This document shows, one piece after another, positions 32,746 through 45,229 of a stretch of DNA of 64,000 nt. The stretch covers positions 62,001 to 126,000 of the forward strand of contig JASAND010030496.1 in the NCBI GenBank assembly GCA_030248195.1, in the 5' to 3' direction. Under the pieces are notes generated by a model. It was not told where the DNA came from and did not search any database. It saw only the letters and a list, made by a program, of their open reading frames with translations. The DNA comes from Trissonchulus latispiculum. Its lineage: Eukaryota > Nematoda > Enoplea > Enoplida > Ironidae. The position numbers and the translations under genes are program-made. The number at the start of each line of letters is the position of its first letter. The stretch's first letter is position 1.

Positions 32746-33879
32746 TTAACTTCTTATCTTTCGGACAAACTAAGTTTTTTGAACTTTCGTTAATTTTGGA
32801 CTTTGAGTTAGCTTGATTTGGGTTGATTTCGGATTGTAGTGTAGATAATTTGATTCTTTTAAACTACCATCTCGGTAATGCAATTCATTGATGCTAAGGG
32901 CATTTATGCCAAGAGTCTAAGAGTTGGGTTAGAATGAATTGTACTGGCACGGTAGTTTCCCTTCGTCTCTTTTACTTTGTCGTGAATTTTGAATTTTGTC
33001 TTGTACAGTAGGGCGGAGATGCCCTACTGTCATATTTTGTTATTATTTAAAAAGATTCTTCATTCAAAATTAATCCTAGTCTAGATATTGCGTTTTCACT
33101 AAAAATGCCCGTTTTCGCTTAAAATTTGTATTTGAAATTGTCAGTGATTGCACGAAGATAGATCATGTATTTAGTAATTACTATGGCGGCCTCCAGCATC
33201 TTTCTATTCAGTTTATGTTCTATTTTCGCCGCGACTGGTTGCTTTTCTCTCAGTACACTCCTACCCGAAATTTTATGCTACTGTGTTATTTCTGGCTTAG
33301 CTTGGGGTCCCCTCGTGTCTTTGAACGTCGGAGTAGACTAGTAAAATACCTCCTAATCCGGCGATAGGTTGGGTGAGGAAGACCAACTTAATTATTTACA
33401 CGCGCCTGCCAGTATACATTTCTATCTGCCCATTCTCTGTGCTCTATAAATATTTCTTCAATTCCTGGAATCATTCTGTACGTATCAATCAACGTTTATT
33501 ATTCTGGTGTCCTCCCCCTCTTTTGTTATGTTAAAATTTTGTAATACGGCCACTTGGCCTTTTGTATTTTAGCTAGGTTTTAGATTGTTTAGTTCGGTAG
33601 GTAGACCCGCCTAGGAAATTATTGGGGTTAGTCTTTGGCCTTTAGGGGTTGAACTAGGTGTCACAGCCTATGTGGTGGTGTATCTTATTGGCGAGGCTTA
33701 TCGAGGTCGGCTTGGAACTATCTCCAAGTCTAGGTTGCGTATCCAGCCTGAAGCGCATGCACCCCGTAAAGGTCATCTTCCAGTCTCTGGGGCCAAAACT
33801 TTACAGTCTTGTTTGTTGAAGTTAATGTTTGTACTGTTGGCTTAAAGATATATGTTATCTTTGTAATATGCATACATTA
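32746..33879. other. Unique sequence, possible LTR-like stretch
   Basis: No gene was recognised. CTCTATAAATATTTC at about 33,441 resembles a TATA box, and an inverted CAGTAGGGC..GCCCTACTG occurs near 33,008-33,030. These could belong to a solo LTR, but no paired copy was found in the window. Confidence 0.25.
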
Positions 33880-33886
33880 ATGTCAT

Positions 33887-35450
33887 CATGAGTACATAAT
33901 AGATAAGAGTGCCACAGCTGGCAGGTTCTCTGTTATCAGCTGCAGGTACATGCTCTGCACGCTAACGGCTGACCCCCCCCCACAAATGTGTATGCTCACT
34001 TCAAAGAAATTAGAACGTTGTCTTTGCGTGTTTAAGGGGGGGATCCATTTTTGGCCGATTTTTCGACCGTCTCCGATTTTGCTCGTTTTCACATATTTTG
34101 TTCTCCGATTGGTATATTTTAACGAGTTTTTGAAATTAAAGTCGGATCTTTTACGGTTAATGAGTAATTTCACTTCAAAGTTGAGTTCTCATGTGTTAAA
34201 CATAGGAAACTGGAAAAGTTTCAATTTTTTGACTAGTGTCAAAAAATCTCGAAACTGGGCAAAAATTATCAGCATAATTTGGTATCGTTAGAAACGTCTA
34301 TTTATACACTTTGATTTGTTGGAATTAGATTTTTGATTTAGGCCTTCGAATTTTTTTAAATAATTTTTGAAACCTGCTGACTGCGAAAATTGACGTTTTT
34401 CGTTAGTGGAAACTGGGGGGTTGTAACTTTGAGCAAGCATTACAAAACTTCAAAGGCCTAAATCAAAAATCTAATTCCAACAAATCAAAGTATATAAATA
34501 GACGTTTCTAACGATACCAAATGATGCCTATAATCTTTGCCCAGTTTCGAGATTTTTTGACACTAAAAATTTGGTTTTTTACCATAATCTATAATTTTTC
34601 GATTTTTTACCTATTACGTGAGACCATTGCAATCAGCAGCTACCAAATGCCAAAATATCTCGTTCCACGTTATTTCTGGTAGCTGTAGTTCAGTATTGAC
34701 TACAATTATTCCTGCTAAGTAGCCCAACGTGGTCGCTGCATCCCAATCTCTCGGACTGGCACCCATATAGCAAAAATACCGATTTTTTCAAATTTCTCGA
34801 AACATGACAAATTTGACATCAATCGAAAGCTCTTAATGCGGGGAACATTTTTTCTTCTTGGGCTATGGTCCGCAAATGCAGCGAATTGAAGTTAATGAAT
34901 GTTAAAGGGTTTTGTGATCTAACCTCAACATTGGCTGCTCCTTAAAAGTCGTTAAAAAGGCTTGAAATCACGTTTAGCCTGCAAACACCGGGGCAAAATT
35001 AATTCTTTAGATCAATTTTCAAATGTACACCCCATTGAAGCTTCAAAATCGAAGACTGTTTAAGGAAAATTGCTTTAGTCTCAAGCGGTACCCTCGTTTC
35101 GCCCATTATTACAATTGCAAGCAGTTGATAGCTCGTAACTCGCGGAGACATGGATAAAACAACTCAATAACAAAACAATAACTCAAAACATTATGTGTAA
35201 AAATGAGCGAAATCCGTGACTACAAATTTTTTCATGGTGGACCCCCCCCCTTAAGCTCGCAACAGACGCACATTGAACCAACTGAGTAGTTGTGTTTTTG
35301 AGCTTCCGCATGCAAGCATAACGGCCAAATTTGCTTGAAGTGAACATACACGTTTGTGGGGCGGTAAGCCGATAGCGAACATAGCATGTACCTGCATCTG
35401 ATAACAGAGAACCTGCCAGCTGTCACACTCTTATATATTATGTACTCTTG
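33887..35450. mobile_element. hAT-like element interrupted by a TTAA element
   Basis: The ends CATGAGTACATAATAGATAA and, as complement, CAAGAGTACATAATATATAA are flanked by ATGTCAT (33,880-33,886 and 35,451-35,457). The arms (33,887-34,031 and 35,255-35,450) are inverted copies sharing GCTGGCAGGTTCTCTGTTAT. A TTAA-flanked element fills the centre. One end of this family also sits in AP180 introns (31,647; 61,609; 61,672). A 7-8 bp duplication fits the hAT superfamily. No transposase. Confidence 0.75.
34032..35254. mobile_element. TTAA-flanked piggyBac-like element, nested
   Basis: TTAA at 34,032-34,035 and 35,251-35,254 bounds ends GGGGGGGATCCATTTTTGG and, as complement, GGGGGGGGGTCCACCATGAA. 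Inside, 34,270-34,380 and 34,440-34,560 form an inverted pair (GGCCTAAATCAAAAATCTAA and its complement). TTAA target use is the hallmark of piggyBac. There is no coding capacity. Fragments of the same family are at 20,177 and 48,240-48,499. Confidence 0.75.
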
Positions 35451-35761
35451 ATGTCATGTAATAAGATCAATTTAGCATTTTTGTTGTGTTGTTTTGCTAA
35501 TGTATTATTTACTCTTTTGCATTGTTGTAAAGATACTTGCTGTATTTAGTCGTTTGAAATCGTTGTAAAGGTATTTAATCTTTGTAGTATTTAATCTTTT
35601 GAACTGTGTATGGCTATATTGTGTCGTATTTCACTCTCGTAAAGCAGTGATTTTCTGTACTGTTAGGATCCTATGTACTATGATTGTAAAGTGTGAAAGT
35701 TTTGTGTGTAATTGTGGTTTAGTACTGTGAGTGGGGTTGTGTGGTTTTTCTTAATAGAGGT

Positions 35762-36777
35762 TTAAGGTACTGGTTTCCTTTCGGGTATTTTTGACTCATA
35801 CGGCTTTAATCCTTTACGTAAATGGCTAAAACTTACGAAATAACCTATTTCCGTGCTCTTTAACATTCTGGGACCAGTCCCGTCTTTTTCGGCCAAAAGA
35901 TGAGAAAGTTTTGGTTTTTCGCCTTAGGCTCCCAGTAAGTAGACAAGACACGGGATTGGTTGCTATGGCTGGAGAGAGGACACGAAAACGAACATTTTTG
36001 CTCTTACAACTTTTGAGCTGTCTCCAGTGGTTAAGTCGGTATAAGCAAAAAACTGTTTTTAGGGTCAAAAAATGGCCATTTTTGAGGAAATCAATTTTTT
36101 CAAAATTACTGCCGCATGTTATGGACGAAGTTGGCTTATTTATACTCAATCGATACAGCGTCGAAATGCACATTCTATGAATGCCTAGTAGCCGGAATTT
36201 ATTGCTTTCAGCTGGAGATTTGGCCGAAAAGCCATTTTGGCAAAACTGCGATTATTTTGTTTCGAACCTCGATTTCTCAAAAACTACTCGACGGATTCCG
36301 GAAATTTTTGGCAGAATCTGAAATTCGCACTTCTGCGGAGGGACGTTTTTCTTGGTTTGGGCTAAAACGTAACGAGTAGCAAGAAAACTCAATGCGAAGT
36401 TGCGAAATTTCGTGTCATCGCACATTTGCCGGATTTTCTGGAGTATTGAGACTTGTTGAGCCAAATCCAAAAAACGTCCCTCGGCCCATATGTCCTTCAT
36501 ATCGTGACACACAAAGAACTTTTGGCCGATTCTTCAGTTCTGAGAAATCGATGTTCAAAGATTTTTGGTCTACATTCTTCATGTTAGATGTCAGTATGTC
36601 AAAAAATTACTGTAATGTTTTTGCTACTTTTGCCAGTTTCGTAAGCTCATGTGAATGTGCAGAGAATAAGCTTTAAAACGATGTATAAAGCTCTTTCCAA
36701 CTCCCGAAATTGCGAAAGTTATAGCGGTTCAAAAAATTACTAAAAAAGCACTGCACAAAAGGAAACCAGCACCTTAA
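35762..36777 (-). mobile_element. TTAA-flanked element, GGTRCTGGTTTCCTTT ends (complete)
   Basis: TTAA at 35,762-35,765 and 36,774-36,777 bounds GGTACTGGTTTCCTTT and, as complement, GGTGCTGGTTTCCTTT. About 1.0 kb with no transposase. It is the full-length reference for the truncated copies at 17,105, 36,778, 38,657 and 48,500. Confidence 0.8.
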
Positions 36778-37075
36778 GCTGCCGGTTTCCTTTCAGGTGT
36801 TTTTGAGTCATATGGCTTTAATCCTTTACGCAAATAGCTAAAACTTACGAAATAACCTATTTTCTTGCTCTTTAACAATCTGGGACCAGACTCGTATGTT
36901 TAGGCGAAAAGATAAGAAAGTTTTGGTTTTTGGCTTTAGGCTCCCAGTACGTAGACAAGACACGGGATTGGTTGCTATCATACCTGGGCAGACTTATTCT
37001 CGGGCAGGGGGTGGAAATCCGGTGCGTTTTCCTCGAAATAGGTACTGTATGTTTTGGTGCGTAATTTGAGACCAC
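36778..37075 (-). mobile_element. Partial second copy of the GGTRCTGG TTAA element
   Basis: Directly after the complete element, GGTTTCCTTTCAGGTGTTTT to GACACGGGATTGGTTGCTAT repeats the first ~200 bp of 35,766 onward, then breaks off. Confidence 0.7.
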
Positions 37076-37439
37076 AAGCCTTTATTTGAAGAGAAACATA
37101 ACACTCTGGATAGTCGATTGTCTAGTTACGGTACGCTGCGGCCATTTAATTATTGAACCTAAAGTTACGGACACCAAACATTAAACTCACAAAAGAAACT
37201 ACGGGGTCTGGGGGGCGGTGCCCCCCAGAAGTTGAAGAATTTTTGCAGTTGAGACTCCTCCCAGGAATTAATTTAGAGCATTTCCGCGATCAATTAATGA
37301 GGTAACGTATGAACAGTTTTTGTTACATATTCGCTTATTCGCTCATTGTATTCGCTTATAGCGAACATGGCGTATATTTTCAATTTTTGCAATGGCTAAA
37401 TCTGCAAGACTGGCACGCTTCTTCTACATCTGCCTTTCT
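37076..37439. other. No gene recognised
   Basis: Contains a GGTCTGGGGGGCGGTGCCCC motif near 37,205, echoed near 37,816. No exon signals were seen. Confidence 0.35.
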
Positions 37440-37611
37440 CTTATAAAATATTAGCTTGTCAGCTATCGTAGCAATCAGCAATTAGTAAGAATACAAACAG
37501 GTGGGCGGGATGTAAATAGTGGCGTCTTATAAAATATTAGCTTGTCAGCTATTGTAGCAATCAGCAATTAGTAAGAATACAAACAGGCGGGCGGGATGTA
37601 AATAGTGGCGT
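37440..37611. repeat. 86-bp tandem duplication
   Basis: Two nearly identical units (37,440-37,525 and 37,526-37,611) start CTTATAAAATATTAGCTTGT and end with ATGTAAATAGTGGCGT. Confidence 0.9.
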
Positions 37612-38074
37612 AGCCTCCGGTAGAAAATTTTTAAAAATATGACGTTTGAAACAATTTTTCCAACAACTTCTGCACAATGTTCTCGTTGAAGCTTAAATCT
37701 AACTGTGTCAGGCTTGCGTCAGGGCGATTTTCATTTGCGTCACACGAAAAACAAGTGCTACGTGAAGGACCCCCTGACGTGAAAACATGATTGAAAACCA
37801 TGGGAACAAAGTGAGGGTCTGGGGTCGGTGCCCCCAGCTAAAACCTAAATCTTTTTCAAATATGAAAGGCTTGAAACCTATTTTATCAGAGCACTTTAAC
37901 AAACATTTTCTAAATTTTTCCTATGCATTTTGTTGTGTAAATTTAGTTTTCACTGTGCAAGCTAAATTTGTTGTGTAAGTCAGTGTTTTTTGCTCGGACA
38001 TTTTTGCGCTCTTCTGTGCACTGCCCCAAAATTTTTTGCGTAATTTGGAAGGAAAAATGCTGAAACTTCAGAGG

Positions 38075-38400
38075 TCGAATCCGGTGCGTCAGTAAGCCAA
38101 ATTCGGTGCGTCAGAGGAGGAATAAGGTGCGTCGGTAGGCCAAATTAAGTGCGTCAGAGGCCGAATCCGGTGCGTCGGTAAGCCAAATCCGGTGCGTCAG
38201 AAACGAATCCGGCGCGTTGGTAAACCAAATTCGGTGCGTCAAAGGTCGAATCCGGTGCGTAGGTAAGCCAAATTCGGTGCGTCAGAGGACAAATCCGCTG
38301 CGTCGGTAGGCCAAATTCGGTGCGTCAGAGGACGAATCCGGTGAGTTGGTAAGCCAAATTAGGTGCGTCAGAGGCCGAATCTGGTGCGGCGTTATGCTAA
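38075..38400. repeat. Minisatellite, GGTGCGTC units
   Basis: About 15 units of roughly 20 bp alternate between AATCCGGTGCGTCGGTAAGC and AAATTCGGTGCGTCAGAGG types, giving a ~41-bp higher-order repeat. Confidence 0.85.
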
Positions 38401-38656
38401 ATTCTGTGCTGCTTGCATGCTAACAAATTTGGTGTGTTTACAAGTCAAAACTGTGTGGAGATGGAGAACATAATTTGTGGAAACAGAAAACAGGAAGCGT
38501 AAATATGTCAAATTCGGCTCCGAGTCCAAATCTTCAAAAACTCATGTAGGAACCATTTTTGGTGTATCAATTCTTCCAAGAAATCATATAGGTATCATTT
38601 CGGTGCGTATGTGGGACCCGGGGTGGTCACCCCCCGTCCACCCCCCCCATTGCCCA

Positions 38657-39025
38657 GGTGTGGTTGCTATGGCTGGAAAGAGGAAACGAAAAAGAACATT
38701 TTTGCTTTTACAGTCGTGTTACCGTGCATTTGGCCGATTTTCTCGACCATTAAGACCTGCTGAACCAAATCCAAAAAACGTCCAACTACCCCTCGTCCCA
38801 TAAGTCCTTCATATTATGGCATAAAAATAAATTATGGTCGATTCTTCAGTTTTGAGAAATCGATGTCCAAAAACTTTTGGTGTATATTCATCCTGTTAGT
38901 TGTCAGCATGTCAGAAAATTTCTGCATTTTTTTGCTAATTTAGCTAGTTTCGTAAGCTCATGTGAATGTACAGACAATAAGCTTTAAAATGATGTATATA
39001 AAGCTCATTCCAACTCATTCATAAC
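38657..39025 (-). mobile_element. Internal fragment of GGTRCTGG TTAA element
   Basis: GTTGCTATGGCTGGAAAGAG through AAGCTTTAAAATGATGTATA matches 35,957-36,690. It ends exactly where block A2 begins, so this repeat marks the duplication junction. Confidence 0.7.
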
Positions 39026-39049
39026 TCATACTTACCTCATTCATAATTT

Positions 39050-41524
39050 CATAATAATGTTTTAACTTCACAACTTAAGCTTTAAATTTAAATTGTGAAA
39101 TGTTTAAATTTATTCGAACCTTGATGAAATCTGAACAAGTTTCACGGTCTGCGCGAATTGATTTGACAGCCTTCCACTGAACGTCTCGCCAATTTCCAAG
39201 AGTGCCTTCAGCAAGGCGTTTCAGATCCAGAAAGTCTGTTCAACCTGATGAACCTGAAATAATGTTACTGTCAGCACAGTGTTTTATATTGCATACAAGT
39301 AGGACCAGAATAAATGAATGATTAAATGAATGAAAGATTGAATTAAGTACGTACGAATATCACCAAATTGCTACTTCGGATTTACTTAAGTCAACGCTAC
39401 GTACGTTTACAAAAATACGTAGTTGCTGTCCTGGGCTTACTCTAGAGGGCAGTCTTGGGGATCTTCGGGCATGGGGACTAAAATAAGCTCCGGTATTAAG
39501 TAGTAGCATACTTAAGGTACGCAGATTAACTCAGTGTCTTGCCTTACTGTATAATCCTTTTTGTTTCTGGCTTTGCGGGCGACTTCGGCCCATTCAGGAT
39601 AGGAGTAGATCATCTTGAAGGTCTTGGATTCCTCAACCTGGTGGAGAATGCCATCGACCTCCATCTGAGTATGGCCGGGCTCCAGAAAGGTCAAGGTAAC
39701 TGAAACAAGATGTAGGCGCGTGCGCACGGCGTACACTAATGCGGAGGCATCAAGCTGTTCTTGTTCTGACCCCCGCAGGAATCGGAATAAAATGAAACCC
39801 CCGTTATTTCCAAACGAAGGCTTTCAAAGCAGCGAAGAACGCAAGTACCAATTTCGGAGGCACCACGTCTTCCCTCATGTTCTGGCCACAGGAAGCAATG
39901 GCCATCCATATTCTCGTGGTTCAGGATGGCAATAAAAAGACTGGTGGAGGATGTGGAATGTGGAGTGTAGAGCACTGATTCCAAGTCAAACGTTGCTTGT
40001 GCGAAAGTGGGATCGTTACTGGAACGAACCATCGCAGCATTCTTCAAGGCTCGAACTGCAGTCTTCCTGGCGTCATGAGGAGTTTTAGCTTCTGGCAAAT
40101 ACGTCGCCGCTGCTTCGGTTTTGCCGGCTTCAGTGAGATGCTTCAACTCAGTGCATGTCAGGCACTGGTCCTTCTTTGGTTTGAAAATTTTTTCTGAAAA
40201 ATGTCAACATACTTCACGTTGCTGACTTTGTGACTGGTGGACCCATCCTCGTTGACTGTCGTCAACTCTGGATGAAATTCAAGGAAAAGCCGATGCATTT
40301 TCGCCATGTCAAGGCCGGGTTAAAGATATTCTCGCCTGCTGGTGCTGCGGCAGCAGTGGGAAACGACACGAGGAAACGATTTAATGTGGTCCTTCACCTG
40401 TTGGACTACTGCGGCTGACAACTTGTTGGCTGGTTCATGTCGTCTACGGGCATCAGGTTTGCATTGTAACCCTTGGGGAAACTTGTTGGACATTGCATGG
40501 CGAATCACGTTTTCACGATTTCTGTAATTTCGGTGGAGCAAAAGAAATGCTGACACACCCTGTGGCCATCGCAATTTTCTTCCTGAAAGCGACAAAGCCT
40601 GTAGATGCTGGTGCAGGATCGCTTCGGCTCGCCAGCATCATTTCCTTTAGGTCTTCTTCTGGCAACGTTGGAAAGCGTAACTTGTCGAATAATGAAATCT
40701 TTTCGGCGATCATAGTTGAAATCCCAGTACTGCTGGCATATTCGACGTCGATCATCATCGTTGATGATCTGAGTACACCTGAATCTGCAGCCTTCGCATG
40801 GAGGCTGTTTCTCCTTGGCAGCGATTTTCATGGAACGATCCATACTTCACTTCCAGTTAGCTGGATTTCGGTGACGCTTTCGAACTGTAGCCGGCTTTGG
40901 AACGCTTTCACCTACTTCGTCATGAACACCGGTGACTATTTCGTTGACATTTCTGGTTGGAGTTGTTAATGCCGGGTTCAAGTTGTCGGCGCCAGGCGTT
41001 TCAGCATTGGCGTCGCTTTTGTCAAAGGATGAAGATTCTGTGACGGTTGATCCGATACTGGGAGTATATTCTGAGTGTTCACTGTCGTCATCATCGAGTG
41101 GGCCGAAGAGACGCCGACGCTAGGGGCCTTCTTGCATCAAAGCAATTGATTTAGCTGGCGGCTCTCCAGTCGGCTTTCTGGCCGCTTGGAACGGGCTAGA
41201 TCCGACATAATTCTCAGAATCCAGGTGGACAGAACGGTCCAGACTCGTAGCCACAGCGGACTGGAGTAGGTATATACTACGCCGTGGGCTGGATTTGGGC
41301 GGGCTGTTGGATCCAGAATCTGGTGCAGGATGTTGGGGATTGGTATAGAGTATATCCTTGAGCGCAGCTAGTGGCAATGATTCGTCATCTGAAGATTCTG
41401 ATGCCATTGGAAGGCAAGGCATCATCAATCTGTCGCAGAACTTCAGTAAGCCCTTCAGTTTAGTAGTCACGCAAGCTCTGAATGGCCGATTTGACAGTTG
41501 GATATTTCGATGCAAAATAGGCAC
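39050..41524 (-). pseudogene. YSDxCGGQN transposase-like gene, copy A2 (decayed)
   Basis: Minus-strand order: an N-terminal segment (41,524-41,120; acidic SSDDES, Pro/Ser-rich), then RKRHRNPANWK, MDRSMKIAAKEKQPPCEGCR, CTQIINDDDRRR with YW-DF, a VCQHFF segment, KDHIKSFPRVVSHCCRSTS, KKDQCLTCTE, KHLTEAGKTEAAATYL, FYSDSCGGQNKN, LEPGHTQMEVDGI, IYSYPEWAEV and an exon with DLKRLAEGTLGNWRDVQWK. Defects: a TGA after NWK (probably from CGA), a one-base loss between QNKNS and DASALVYAVRT, an in-frame 30-bp deletion removing the DYKRKRCVYN stretch, and no last exon. The TGA and the one-base loss are shared with A1, so the gene was already dead when the block was duplicated. Role as a transposase is inferred from the YSD motif and copy number. 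Confidence 0.65.
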
Positions 41525-42377
41525 TGGCTGAGCAGAGAAGAGGTAAAATGTCTTTCTCCTTCAGACAGGAATAGTCATTTGAGCCAAAAAACATGACATG
41601 TGACACTTTGGCTTTGGAACTGGACGGCCCAGTCATAGCCGGGGGACCTCGCTTTCGTCAACAATCCTGGCAGGCCACAAAGGATACACTTTTATTTTGG
41701 CCCAGATTAAGTCATTGGCAGTATAAGGCATGATAAATCCCAGAAAACTAAATTTAATCACCTGAAACACAAATCAAACACACGCAATACTTTTTTAGAT
41801 TTGAATATTTGGGGGTTCGGTAGGGGAGGGGGTTTAGGAGTAAAAATGCCTTATCCATCCTCCCCTTCAACTTCAGGTGAAAATTTTTAAAATTTTCCAA
41901 AATTTTGCCCTTCCAAAATTTTTAGCGTGTCAGGCGTTGAATTTGAAAAACTAATTTGCACTTGCTAATCTACTAATCACTAATCACTGTATGGGTGTTT
42001 AAAAATGGACTTGATGGGAATTAATGTCTTGTTTACAAGAGTATCAAACCTGCATGTCCAGCCTTGCAATCAATTTATGATATAAAATATAAAACTTATG
42101 TCACAATTTCTAAAACGTAAACAAAACGCATTTTAAATGTTTACGACAGTTATAAAAGTAAGGAGTGGGAGGACCTGCCTGCAGTAGTTTCGAAATTTTG
42201 TTTAAGCCTGAATTTCCGTGAAGGGAGGGTTGTCGTCTGGGTAGCTTTTAAAATAGTTTAGAAAATCAAAAATTTAAAAGTTTAGAAATTTAATTTTAGG
42301 AGTTTTAAAATAGATAAATGGAAAACAAATCAGTTTCCTTCTACACTATAGGAATAAACTTCCCAAGCCTGTTTAGG

Positions 42378-42458
42378 AAGTGTCCGCCGGGATCTGAACA
42401 CGGGACATTCTCATATCCGAAGACCTGAACTGCTCTGCCGTTGAGCTATCACCACACA
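42378..42458 (-). repeat. tRNA-derived SINE-like sequence, copy A2
   Basis: The minus strand reads GTGGTGATAGCTCAACGGCA, with A box TAGCTCAACGG, D stem GCTC/GAGC and B box GTTCAGATCCC at tRNA-like spacing. The acceptor and anticodon stems pair poorly, so it is a tRNA-derived repeat rather than a gene. It lacks the GATCT expansion of A1. Confidence 0.5.
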
Positions 42459-43355
42459 TAGAAAAAACATGCTTGGGAATATTTTCGTTCTTTTTAATGG
42501 GATCGAAAGGAAACAGATTAGTAAGCTTTAAATTTGAATTTAAAAGCATTTAGTTCGATTGGAAAGCAAATTGAAAATTTGTAATTTTATTTGGAGATTT
42601 AAAATAAGAGAAAGAATAAAGAATCAACTTACTTTTGGTTGAAATCCAGAAGGCTTCAGTGATGGCAGGGATCCAAGAGGCACAGCAATAATAAATAATG
42701 GATGGTGACATTAGGCAGGCGGCCATTCAAGAATAAATGTAAGCGAACTGGATCTGCCAGCAAGTCAAAACTCAATAGGTCCTGACAGACCCAGTTTACG
42801 AAGCCGACTAAACTCGGCAACGGAACACACAAAATGAAACAAAATTTTAGTGTGCACACACAGAGCAGAACAGTGCACAAAAGAAGGCCCTGAAAAATCA
42901 ATAGAGAAGTCCCCTATTAATGGGGACCCCAATGCATGAAAACTAGTTCTTAGTGCGCTTTGAGACTTGCAAAATTGCAAACTAAGAAGTCCTGTATTAG
43001 ATTCTATACTCAAACGGCACCAGTGCTCAAATGGCACCTTACTCAAACGGCACCGTACCCAAAAGGCACTTGGATGTCCTCAAATGGCACTGAACTGTGC
43101 ACAAATGTCACTCAGCTATACTCAAATGGCACCAAACTGTATTTAAATATTAGAAAGCTCAAGACATGGCACACGTACGCATATTTGAAAAAGCATGAAC
43201 GTTAAAATACAAGTGCTGCAAAAATAACTCCAATTAGCTACAAATTAATTTTGCGTAACAATTAACTTTCAACATAACATATCTTGTAGTAACAATTAGG
43301 AAGTTAACTGTAGTATAGCAATTAACTTATAAAATTTTTCATGCCCCACCTCTTA

Positions 43356-44280
43356 ACTTTAGATTACGTGCAGTTTCCTATTGGCTACTTGTTATTGTTA
43401 GGACAATTCCTTTATCTCCATCTTAATTAGGAATTTTCATTATCTCATTTATGTTTTCAAACATATCCGCAAATGTGAAAATCACATTTTTAGTTTATTA
43501 CCATTTGAGTATAGAAAATGCAGTTTAAGTACTGGAAAAGTGCCATTTGAGTACTTAACGCTCTATTAAGGGGGACAAGATTGTCAGACAGTTCGCCCCA
43601 CAATTCTTCTCTGGGTGCTTGACATCAGACTCAAACACTAAGAGAAGGTTTGCGTAGATGTGTTTATTAAAGAGGACGTTACTGCTATAAAAACTAAAGT
43701 ACGAATTATAGAAAAAACTGAAAACTAATTCTTAGCGCGCACTATTAAGACGTGCAAAATTGTGAAGAAGTCCCCTATTAAGGGGACAAAAGTGAAGAAA
43801 ATATTGAAAAACTTCCTAGGCTGGAAAGACAGTGTTGTTAGTTTTGTTTGTTGTTGTCACCTTGTTACTTTGACAAAATGTCGGAGAAAAGCCACGTTGA
43901 CGTTAATGGTTTTGGGAGTTAAGATACGATGTCAGACTGTTCAACAACTATAAAAAGCCTGTGAAATTTTTAACACAGAAACAGGATAGGAATCAGTGCT
44001 CGATAGAAGCGGAAAATTAATTCGTCTTTTCTAGTATTTCATCTCTTTATCTCATTCGTCATGGCTGCTATGTTTTGAAATATATGAGGTTCGTTTCCCA
44101 TATTTTTAAGTGTTTGGGCTTTGTTTATTTATCTCAGATTACGTAGCCTTGGTTTGAAAACTTGTAGAGATCTAAATGTCTAAACTTTGGATTTGAAGTT
44201 CTGATGAACTGAACTTTGAACTTCTGATAAGTGTAGTTGGAAGAATAGTTGATAAGTAGTCTTTAAAGTGTACCCCATTT
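43356..44280. other. A2-specific 0.9-kb segment
   Basis: Absent from A1, which has about 60 unrelated bases here. It contains CCATTTGAGTA motifs that are inverted relatives of the CTCAAATGGCACC repeat upstream, and TTCTTAGCGCGCACTATTAA, which echoes 42,946. It may be the far half of a repeat that A1 has lost. No coding sequence was recognised. Confidence 0.45.
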
Positions 44281-44309
44281 TTAACAACTGGCATTGCGTC
44301 CGCATTTCC

Positions 44310-45008
44310 TTTATTTCAGTTGGTTTTTGGTTGCCTTGATTTGCCTGAACCAGTATAAACTTTTAAGAAAAAACCAGCTGAAATAAAGAAAATTGTTTAA
44401 AAATTTGTTACGGGCGCAATGTAAGTTGTAGCCGTGAAAACTTTATATTGTTGGATTCAGCCCAGATTGAATTTATGATTATGTAATATTTGATCACTTT
44501 TGCTCGTTTCGCTCTGCCAAAATTTTGGGTCAAAAAGTGGTATTTTTCGAAAAAATCTACTTTCTAATTTTAAAATATCAATGCTATCCGATGAAAGTGG
44601 ATGCCTAGGCGGTCCTGAAAATTTAATCGAAACGACACGTTTTTCCATTGAGCGTGTCGCGAGTAATAACCTGTCAAAGTCGAAAAAGCGGCAAAGATAA
44701 AAGGATTTTGAAAATCTAAGAAATAAAATAACTCACGCAATTTTCAACCACAAAAGTTGAAACTTGGTGTGTAGGACTTTCGAACAAGGGGTAAATTTTC
44801 CTGAAAAACTCTTGTTAGTGTTACTACGTGTACCAATCTGTCTGGACATATAAAAGCGGCACCCTTTGAAATCGCACGGAAAATTGCAAAAAATTATTGG
44901 CGAAAAGAAAGATCTCGTCATTGCGGTTCAGAAAATATATACGTTTTTTGGTACCTCGTTTGGGATAAAAAGAAAACGTTTTCGCTTTATACTTTTTTCG
45001 TCAGACTT
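44310..45008. mobile_element. One-armed palindromic TA element (A2)
   Basis: Counterpart of 6,875-7,576, ending in TCGTCAGACTT followed by TA. A seven-base difference (ACGACAC) is inserted near 44,632. Confidence 0.75.
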
Positions 45009-45229
45009 TAGTTTAATGTTCTGGTAGGCCCTAACGTTTTCCAGTTTTTCCGACAGCATTGTTGAGTAAATTGCTCATATCCTTCCACAGTTGCGATTAG
45101 CTTGTTTTTCCCCATGTTGAACAGCATATATAGGGTTTCGTCTACGGCTTCTGTGTAAATTTCAGGACGCGATGTACCTTTGTAAACTGAATGACAAGCG
45201 TAAGAAACATACATGACCAAGCGAAAGAA

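Noticed and set aside
33000..33850. Solo LTR with TATA box
   Set aside because: No paired copy, no target duplication and no TG..CA borders could be fixed; only the TATA-like motif was suggestive.
38075..38400. CRISPR-like array
   Set aside because: Spacers are not unique, repeats are imperfect and alternate with related units, and the genome is eukaryotic; it is a minisatellite.
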